Shown piece by piece: positions 4,473-9,172 of a DNA stretch of 9,172 nucleotides. Origin of the DNA: RGIG5612 sp045601405 (GTDB lineage: Bacteria > Bacillota > Clostridia > Lachnospirales > Lachnospiraceae). The stretch is taken from positions 1 to 9,172 of the forward strand of contig JAZRZO010000018.1 of assembly GCA_045601405.1 (NCBI GenBank). Reading direction: 5' to 3'. Within the stretch, counting starts at the first letter, position 1. Every line of letters starts with the position of its first letter. Below the pieces are notes generated by a model. The model searched no databases and had not been told where the DNA came from. It worked only from the letters and a program-made list of their open reading frames with translations. The translations under genes and the position numbers were made by a program.

Positions 4473-5357
4473 ATGGATATTTTATTAACGATACTGCATT
4501 ACGTTTCAGGCCCGGTGCTGGGCGCGCTCATAGGAGCCTTCACCAATTTCCTCGCGATAAAGATGCTCTTCCGGCCCTTAAAGCCGGTAAAGATAGGAAA
4601 GCTGCAGCTTCCCTTCACACCGGGTGTTATCCCGCGGCATCAGAAGCCGCTTGCTGTTGCCCTTTCAAACACCGTATACAACAATTTCTTCTCAAATGCT
4701 GATATAGAGGGGATATTTATGTCCGACGAAATGGCGGAAAGCTTTGCCGGCGGTATATATGACCGTCTGGAGAGCTTTAAGCTCAACGATATCACCGGGG
4801 ATGTCCCGGAGGAGGACAGGGCAAAGATAAAGGATGCCTTGTATAAAAAGATACATGAGCTTGTGCTTGATACGGATATTGAGTCGATAGTGACTGTAGA
4901 GGCAAAAAAACTGATAGACTACAGGATAAGGGTAAACGGGTTGTCCAAATTTCTGATGAGCGATAAGGTGACGGAAAACCTCGCGCAATATATTGGCAAG
5001 GCGGTATCAGAACATGTCAGGGAGCATGACATGGAGATACTGTATCCAATCCTTACGGAGCAGGGTGAAAGCCTTGAAAAGAAAAGCTTCGCGGAGATTG
5101 CCTCATCATTCGGCGCCGACAGGGAAATGGCTGTGGCAATGATAAAGAGGGGCTATCTCGGCTTTATGAAGGATGCCAAGTCAACTATAGCCGAAACCTT
5201 TCATATAAAAGAGTTCATATGCAACAAGATGATGGAGCTTGATCCGGCAGATATTGAAAGGATTGTAAATGAGGCAATAAAAAAAGAAATGAATTACCTG
5301 GTTTATTTAGGCGGCCTTCTTGGATTCCTTATCGGCATCATTAATATCTTTATCTGA
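4473..5357 (+). CDS. DUF445-family membrane protein
   Basis: This 294-residue protein belongs to DUF445, the family of Bacillus YheB and E. coli YjiN. Diagnostic parts are the N-terminal helix running into GALIGAFTNFLAIKMLFRP (17-35) and PFTPGVIPRHQKPLAVAL (47-64). The middle (about 75-270) is a long, charged, largely helical soluble part, and a second transmembrane helix (about 276-293) closes the protein. The two terminal helices would anchor both ends in the membrane, with the helical body on one side. No enzymatic function is established for the family; Bacillus relatives have been linked to the spore, a role I cannot test here. AGGAAA at 4462-4467 precedes the ATG by 5 nt. No clear promoter lies directly upstream, so it is probably expressed from the promoter at 4014-4041, through the hairpins between 4317 and 4453. 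Confidence 0.92.
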   Translation: MDILLTILHYVSGPVLGALIGAFTNFLAIKMLFRPLKPVKIGKLQLPFTPGVIPRHQKPLAVALSNTVYNNFFSNADIEGIFMSDEMAESFAGGIYDRLESFKLNDITGDVPEEDRAKIKDALYKKIHELVLDTDIESIVTVEAKKLIDYRIRVNGLSKFLMSDKVTENLAQYIGKAVSEHVREHDMEILYPILTEQGESLEKKSFAEIASSFGADREMAVAMIKRGYLGFMKDAKSTIAETFHIKEFICNKMMELDPADIERIVNEAIKKEMNYLVYLGGLLGFLIGIINIFI

Positions 5358-5373
5358 TGCGGGCCTGCCTGTG

Positions 5374-5403
5374 TTGGCATTTTCAAAAGACGCGTGATAT
5401 AAT
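5374..5403 (+). promoter_or_regulatory. Sigma-A promoter for the cytidylate-kinase-like gene
   Basis: TTGGCA (5374-5379) and TATAAT (5398-5403) are 18 bp apart, and TGA directly before the -10 makes it an extended -10 promoter. Transcription would begin near 5410, about 26 nt before the ATG at 5436. This is one of the best promoter matches in the window. Confidence 0.72.
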
Positions 5404-5435
5404 GCGGAAAATAATACTTTTCGGAGGATGGATAA

Positions 5436-6053
5436 ATGAACAAAGTCATCACGATAAGCAGAGAGTTCGGATCCGGCGGCAGAGAGCTCGGCTTCAGACT
5501 TGCCGAAGAGCTTAAGATAGCATATTACGATAAAGAGATAGTCACATCAATTGTTAAAGATACTGATTTCGCGGAAGAGTTTGTACGGGAAATGACAAAC
5601 GGAAAAAACAGGATGATATATCAGATCAGTATAGGGCAGAGCCTTAACGTTAATGTTGATTATCAGATACATCAGGTGCAGCGTCTTATAAAAGCTCAGA
5701 CAGATGTGATAAGGGAGATGGCCCGCAAGTCGGATTGCGTGATAGTGGGAAGATGCTCCGACTACATCCTTCAGGAACTGGCCGAAGAAAAAGAAATAGA
5801 ACTCTGCCGGATATTTGTTTATGCCGATATGGACTTCCGCCTTAAAAGATGTATGGAACGTTCCGCTGAGGAAGAAAGCTACACGGAAAAAGAGATGCTC
5901 AAGCAGATCAAAAGAGTGGACAGAGAAAGAGCGGCATATTACGATGACTACACCTTCCAGCGTTGGGGGGAGCGGCATAATTATGACTTTATGATAAACT
6001 CTTCCAACATGGATATGGCTGAGTCAGTTCCAAAGCTGGCGAAGATATTTTAA
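5436..6053 (+). CDS. Cytidylate-kinase-like P-loop protein
   Basis: This 205-residue protein matches the cytidylate-kinase-like family (Cytidylate_kin2) common in Clostridia. The start MNKVITISREFGSGGRELG (1-19) is the family's P-loop region, where GSGGR replaces the classical GxxGxGK[ST]. Next come a YYDKEI segment (29-34), a central CVIVGRCSDYIL (about 101-112) strand-turn, a RIFVYADMDFRLKRCMER strand-helix (about 125-142), an RVDRERAAYYDDYT arginine-rich region, and YDFMINSS near the end. Family members are presumed to phosphorylate a nucleotide or related small molecule, but the substrate is not known, and the altered P-loop argues against calling it a true CMP kinase. GGAGG at 5423-5427, 8 nt upstream, supports the start. 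It has its own promoter. No terminator is obvious after the stop, so read-through toward the wall-hydrolase genes is possible. Confidence 0.9.
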   Translation: MNKVITISREFGSGGRELGFRLAEELKIAYYDKEIVTSIVKDTDFAEEFVREMTNGKNRMIYQISIGQSLNVNVDYQIHQVQRLIKAQTDVIREMARKSDCVIVGRCSDYILQELAEEKEIELCRIFVYADMDFRLKRCMERSAEEESYTEKEMLKQIKRVDRERAAYYDDYTFQRWGERHNYDFMINSSNMDMAESVPKLAKIF

Positions 6054-6125
6054 TAATTGTGTAATAAAGCGTAATTGTTTTTTAAGATATAGTTAATTGT
6101 AATTAAGACTCCGGAGTTTTATAAT
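6054..6125 (+). promoter_or_regulatory. Promoter with nested palindromes and triple TAATTGT repeat
   Basis: TTGTAA (6097-6102) and TATAAT (6120-6125) at exactly 17 bp form a consensus-like promoter for the wall-hydrolase unit. TTAATT-GT-AATTAA (6093-6106) is a 14-bp palindrome covering the -35. ACTCCGGAGT (6108-6117), a perfect 10-bp palindrome, fills the spacer. The heptamer TAATTGT recurs at 6054-6060, 6072-6078 and 6094-6100, the last lying inside the -35 palindrome. Such packing suggests binding by one or more regulators, with occupation of the spacer or -35 likely to repress. The regulators are unknown, and AT-richness makes some of the repeats expected by chance. Confidence 0.6.
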
Positions 6126-6186
6126 TCTCGCGTATTCATCCTCACTATCACTTGGAAGCCTCCCAGCGACATGTGATCTTAGGGAA

Positions 6187-7554
6187 ATGAAGAATACAGA
6201 TAAAAACTCCAGGCACATATCGTTGTTTGTTACGGGCACGCTATTTTTTATAGCAGTGCTTTTTGTGTGTCTTCTTCCGGCAAAACAGACTAAAGCTGAT
6301 ACCTGGTACGGAACCTTTGAGGAACAGCTGAGTCGTTTTCCGGAGTCTTATTGGGACGGCATCATAAAAATACATAACGAATATCCAAATTATATTTTTT
6401 CGGCGGACTATATCTACGCGTCCTTCGACGACATTGTGTATCAGCAGACGCTTGACCACAGAAAGGTAGTCAATCTGGACTATGACGCACTGTCATGGCG
6501 GTCTCTGGGTCCGGCCTGCTATAACAGATATACCGGAGTATGGAATAAATACTGCGGGAACTGGACAGACGCAGGCGTGGATGTTATAGAGTACTATCTG
6601 GATCCCCGGAACTTCCTGAACACAAAAAATATGTTCATCTTCGCGCAGCAGACCTATACCGGGAATGAATCGAGGAGCGGGGTGGAAGCCATTGCCGGCA
6701 ATTCGTTCCTTTCCGGCTGGTACACGGACAGCTCGGGGACGTATAGCTATATAGACACGATCATGGAGGCGTCAAGGGTATCCGGCGTAAGCCCGTATGT
6801 TATAGCCGCAACGATAAGGTCGGAGCAGCCTGCAAGAGGAAATTCACCGCTCATCGACGGAAGCTATGGCTTCTATAATTTCTTTAACTTCGGGGCAAGC
6901 GGTTCTGACGTTGTAGGAAACGGAATAGCCTACGCCCGCAAACAGGGCTGGGATACAGTATATAAGTCTATACTTGGCGGAGCGCAGGGATATTATAACG
7001 GCTACCTCCAGTATGGGCAGGACACATACTTCTATAAAGATTTCAATGTTATAACCGGAAACTATAACCATCAGTATGCACAGGGCGTGTACGATCAGAT
7101 AGGCAACGCCTCCTTCCTGAGGAACGCGATAGGTGGGGACCACTATGCCTCACTGGTACTCAGGATACCGGTTTATATGATGATGCCTGAAACGGCAGTG
7201 CCGTATCCACCTGAGACTAATTCGTATAACGCAAGATATAACGCTGACGGAAGCTTAAAGCCCAGAAGTGGAGGTCTGGTATACATGCCCGAAAATGGCA
7301 GCGGCGCTTACTCGCAGCCGGAGGCTCCGCAGGAGGTTGTGAATGAGCCGAAATCCAATGACTATATGCCGGGAGACGCTAACGGAGACTGGCAGATAAC
7401 TGCATTGGACTACATAACCGTGAAAAACCACATCATGGGGATAAGAGTGATAACTGACCCGACAAGGCTGATGGCCGCGGATGCCAACGCAGACGGCGCA
7501 GTGAGCGCTTTGGACTACATATGTATCAAGAATACAATAATGAAGGGCTGGTAA
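6187..7554 (+). CDS. Secreted N-acetylglucosaminidase-like protein with C-terminal dockerin
   Basis: This 455-residue exported protein has a signal peptide (charged NSRH, hydrophobic 11-31, probable cleavage after TKA, residue 37). A region with HNEYPNYIF and YYLDPRNFLN (136-145) follows; this is typical of clostridial wall N-acetylglucosaminidases that cut the glycan strand of peptidoglycan. The glucosaminidase-like core spans about 150-335: ATIRSEQ (208-214) holds the presumed catalytic Glu 213, followed by YGFYNFFNFGASGS (227-240). After a Pro/Glu-rich linker (about 336-392) comes a type I dockerin. It has two calcium loops, D397-x-N399-x-D401 with D408 and D432-x-N434-x-D436-G with D443, each followed by an ALDYI-type helix. 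Dockerins bind cohesins, and none is seen here. The start has only AGGG at 6181-6184, very close to the ATG, so translation may be weak or controlled. A short ATCAC/GTGAT stem (6147-6177) lies in the leader. The next gene begins 2 nt after the stop. Confidence 0.88.
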   Translation: MKNTDKNSRHISLFVTGTLFFIAVLFVCLLPAKQTKADTWYGTFEEQLSRFPESYWDGIIKIHNEYPNYIFSADYIYASFDDIVYQQTLDHRKVVNLDYDALSWRSLGPACYNRYTGVWNKYCGNWTDAGVDVIEYYLDPRNFLNTKNMFIFAQQTYTGNESRSGVEAIAGNSFLSGWYTDSSGTYSYIDTIMEASRVSGVSPYVIAATIRSEQPARGNSPLIDGSYGFYNFFNFGASGSDVVGNGIAYARKQGWDTVYKSILGGAQGYYNGYLQYGQDTYFYKDFNVITGNYNHQYAQGVYDQIGNASFLRNAIGGDHYASLVLRIPVYMMMPETAVPYPPETNSYNARYNADGSLKPRSGGLVYMPENGSGAYSQPEAPQEVVNEPKSNDYMPGDANGDWQITALDYITVKNHIMGIRVITDPTRLMAADANADGAVSALDYICIKNTIMKGW

Positions 7555-7556
7555 AG

Positions 7557-8720
7557 ATGAGCACTGTTTCTAATAGGATAAAAATAATTGTTTTGTCATT
7601 GATCATCGCGCTTGTGGCCGGTGGAATGGTCTTTACGGTAAGAACATATGCCGCCGGAGACTTTTATCTATCTGAACAATATATCACTATAAGAGAAGGC
7701 GAGTCATACAGCATAGCGGTATCGTCATGGAATGCCGCCGGAAAATATTCGGTGTATTCTGACGGGACTGCGTCCGCTTACGGAGGCGGATGGCTTGACA
7801 GCGGCGATAATGCAATGATCACTGTGTACGGTGCCGGTGTAGGCAGCGGTTCCGTAACTGTTAATCTTGATGATGTGGCAACGTATGACGCTGAACAGCT
7901 TGGAGGTTCGCGGACGGTATATGTAAATGTCATTCCGGCTGAATCCGGATATTCAGGGGGCGACAGAGGCGGCGGAGAGCAGCAGGCAGCAGCTGAGGAG
8001 GCTGTGCAGGAAGAGGAACAGGAACAGCCTCAGGCGGAGGAAAAGGCTAAAACCGACAAACGCAAAGTCGTTATCGATAATGTGGAATACTCTGTCCTTG
8101 ATGACCTTACCGGTATAGGGACACCGGCAGGCTTTACTGTTAAAGACGGAAAATATAACGGGGAAAACGTAAAGACACTGACCTTTGGAAAAGATCTGGT
8201 GATATACGTTCTTAAAAGGACGGACAACGGAGTCCTTTCGTACAAGGTTCTTAAAGGAAAGGATTTTCAGGATCCGGTGATTGTATATCAGTCAGGTCGT
8301 ATGTATTACGTCCTCGATCTTGAAGAAGGATATAAAATACCGGAAGGGTATAAGGCAAAGGACGTAAAGGTCGGAAACGGCACTGTAAAGGGATTTGTTT
8401 CCGGGGATGCCAAGCTGGCGGACTTCAGTTACGCAAGGGTAATGAAGGACGGAGAGACAGGCATATATGCATATGACACCAAAGAGGGTTCGCTGCAAAG
8501 AGCGATAGATATACTCACTATAGACCAGACAAAAAGTCAGGTTAAGTCTCCCGGGGAAACCGCAAAGGAGCTGGAGGCTCAGCGGAAAGAAAAAGCGTTG
8601 AAGATCGGCATAGTAGACGCGGTAGTTCTCCTTATGATAATGGCAGTCACAGCAGTTATCATTTACATAAAGAAGAAAAAAAGAAGAACAGTAGATGACA
8701 TATTTAACGAAGATATATAG
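7557..8720 (+). CDS. Exported Ig-like protein with C-terminal membrane anchor
   Basis: From the ATG at 7557 this is a 387-residue protein of no family I can name in full. It has a signal sequence (hydrophobic 9-27, likely cleavage near residue 32-33 in TYAAG) and an Ig-like beta domain (about 37-127: YITIREGESYSI, a GxG-rich strand region, TVNLDDVATYD, ending TVYVNVI). This domain recalls those accompanying cohesins in Lachnospiraceae. After it come a Gly then Glu/Gln/Ala-rich linker (133-168), a second soluble region (169-330) with repeated G-Y-K and YVLD strands, a Lys/Glu helix, a transmembrane helix (about 349-371) and the basic stop-transfer KKKKRR. The outside part is thus tethered to the membrane, with a short cytoplasmic tail. 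AAGGG (7543-7547) lies 9 nt before this start. A longer start at 7521 inside the previous gene was not chosen because its signal peptide would be poor. The 2-nt gap indicates translational coupling with the dockerin protein. Confidence 0.82.
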   Translation: MSTVSNRIKIIVLSLIIALVAGGMVFTVRTYAAGDFYLSEQYITIREGESYSIAVSSWNAAGKYSVYSDGTASAYGGGWLDSGDNAMITVYGAGVGSGSVTVNLDDVATYDAEQLGGSRTVYVNVIPAESGYSGGDRGGGEQQAAAEEAVQEEEQEQPQAEEKAKTDKRKVVIDNVEYSVLDDLTGIGTPAGFTVKDGKYNGENVKTLTFGKDLVIYVLKRTDNGVLSYKVLKGKDFQDPVIVYQSGRMYYVLDLEEGYKIPEGYKAKDVKVGNGTVKGFVSGDAKLADFSYARVMKDGETGIYAYDTKEGSLQRAIDILTIDQTKSQVKSPGETAKELEAQRKEKALKIGIVDAVVLLMIMAVTAVIIYIKKKKRRTVDDIFNEDI

Positions 8721-8780
8721 GCTTTAATTTCCTATTTGGTGTACTGCCCGTCAAGTGGACAGTGAATAATTAAAAATCAG

Positions 8781-8815
8781 TTTCGCCAGTCGTGTTAGCG
8801 GCTGGCGAAATTTTT
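8781..8815. terminator. Bidirectional terminator inside the IS end
   Basis: TTTCGCCAGTCG (8781-8792) pairs with CGGCTGGCGAAA (8799-8810) around TGTTAG, a 12-bp stem with one T-G pair. T-runs flank both sides: TTTTT at 8811-8815 on the plus strand, and ATTTTT beyond CTG on the minus strand. It would end both the transposase transcript and rightward transcripts from the Ig-like gene. The transposase stop codon (8814-8816) overlaps the T-run. Confidence 0.8.
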
Positions 8816-9172
8816 ATGCCGCCACAAGGTACTGATTGTGATATTCAACAGGTGTCATTAGGTGTAATCCCCGTTGAATACGCTCTGTGTTGTAGTATGT
8901 TATATATGATCCAATCGTTTGGGTCAGGACGTCTTTTTCTTTGGATCTTTTGCCATAGTATGTTTCTCGTTTCAAGATCCCCCCGGAAGCCTTCCATCGG
9001 TCCATTATCAATGCAGTGAGCAACTCTCGAAATACTTTGTTTCATGTGTTGTTTCTTGAGTTTTGTCCTAAGCTGTGGGCTTGTATACTGGAAACCTCTG
9101 TCGCTATGAAGCAAAGGGTGAGCGTCTGGTTTACTTTGTACAGCTGCATCAAACGTATTCATAACCAAAGGA
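8814..9172 (-). pseudogene. IS3-family transposase C-terminal part with frameshift, cut by window edge
   Basis: Reading left from 9171, the minus strand encodes a fragment with PLVMNTFDAA, HSDRGFQYTS and then HCIDNGPMEGF. These are the second catalytic Asp (in HSDRG) and the catalytic Glu region (MEGF) of IS3 DDE transposases. After GF the frame changes: the continuation GILKRETYYGKR and NSY/GSYITYYNTERIQRGLH-type sequence, ending PVEYHNQYLVAA, is read in a different frame to the stop at 8814-8816. The switch lies at a run of six C (8979-8984), where I expect one base fewer, and the Trp usual in EGFWG reads as Arg (CGG). The original frame would stop near 8845. Either the copy is inactive or the run is a sequencing error. 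The upstream IS3 orfA and first catalytic Asp are outside the window. Confidence 0.88.

Larger units (their letters stand above)
8740..9172 (-). mobile_element. IS3-family element, right end, continuing past the window
   Basis: The segment carries the 3' half of an IS3-type transposase on the minus strand. Its outer end is probably the TGTACTGCCC at 8740-8749, which on the minus strand finishes in CA as IS3 ends do. GTCAAGTGGACAGTG just inside also looks like a terminal repeat region. The element starts 19 bp after the stop of the Ig-like gene. The other end is outside the window, so the inverted repeat and target duplication cannot be checked, and the exact boundary is an estimate. Confidence 0.7.

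Noticed and set aside
4346..4702. Plus-strand open frame of 118 codons starting before the DUF445 gene
   Set aside because: It overlaps the DUF445 N-terminus in another frame and has no ribosome binding site or domain.
6130..6186. Riboswitch (cyclic-di-GMP type) in the leader of the glucosaminidase-like gene
   Set aside because: Only a 5-bp ATCAC/GTGAT stem is present; the leader is too short and lacks conserved riboswitch motifs.
7521..7556. Longer start for the Ig-like protein
   Set aside because: It would add 12 residues coded inside the dockerin and spoil the signal peptide; ATG 7557 has AAGGG upstream and directly precedes the signal sequence.
7557..8720. Calling the Ig-like protein a cohesin
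   Set aside because: The N-terminal beta domain resembles accessory Ig-like domains; I see no cohesin-specific pattern, so the docking idea stays a hypothesis.

Overview
The window looks like a chromosomal segment of a Gram-positive, gut-type Clostridia bacterium, most probably Lachnospiraceae. The evidence is the gene families (a YchF ATPase, an Lgt with a Firmicutes-style motif, a DUF445 protein, a cytidylate-kinase-like P-loop protein, a small Cys-rich DUF6472-like protein and a dockerin-bearing wall hydrolase). AGGAGG-type ribosome binding sites and extended -10 (TGN-TATAAT) promoters point the same way. No species is assigned. All intact genes read left to right. Both ends of the window are transposase fragments reading right to left, an ISLre2-like one on the left and an IS3-family one on the right.

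Left region (1-1370): this is the least orderly part. The start of an ISLre2-like transposase sits on the minus strand, with its initiation region inside a 10-bp inverted repeat. A stretch of about 470 bases follows with no credible gene, only hairpins and one clear promoter (505-513). That promoter precedes an ArsC/Spx-family protein (616-957) that has Asn where the family usually has its redox Cys. Next is the scar of a flavodoxin gene: the start (960-1028) is joined out of frame to what looks like the original tail (1028-1069). The tail's stop still overlaps, as ATGA, the start of a tiny four-Cys gene (1066-1236). An open frame without a start (1237-1364) may be a second remnant.

Middle region (1388-6053): a Trp-rich zinc-ribbon membrane protein is followed by a G/C-rich palindromic repeat. 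Then come ychF with a good promoter, lgt (lipoprotein diacylglyceryl transferase), a 73-residue membrane-anchored protein whose -35 box overlaps the lgt stop codon, a DUF445 membrane protein and a cytidylate-kinase-like protein. The gap before the DUF445 gene (4310-4472) holds a pair of interleaved inverted repeats and a long 67-nt imperfect hairpin.

Right region (6054-8720): an intergenic space dense in palindromes carries a consensus-like promoter. It leads into a two-gene cell-surface unit. The first gene encodes a secreted N-acetylglucosaminidase-like protein ending in a type I dockerin. The second, 2 nt downstream, encodes an exported Ig-like protein with an acidic linker and a C-terminal membrane anchor. 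This pair is the best candidate for an undescribed system: a dockerin-tagged wall enzyme co-made with a membrane-anchored surface partner, and no cohesin in view. The window closes with an IS3-family element whose transposase carries a frameshift at a run of six C.
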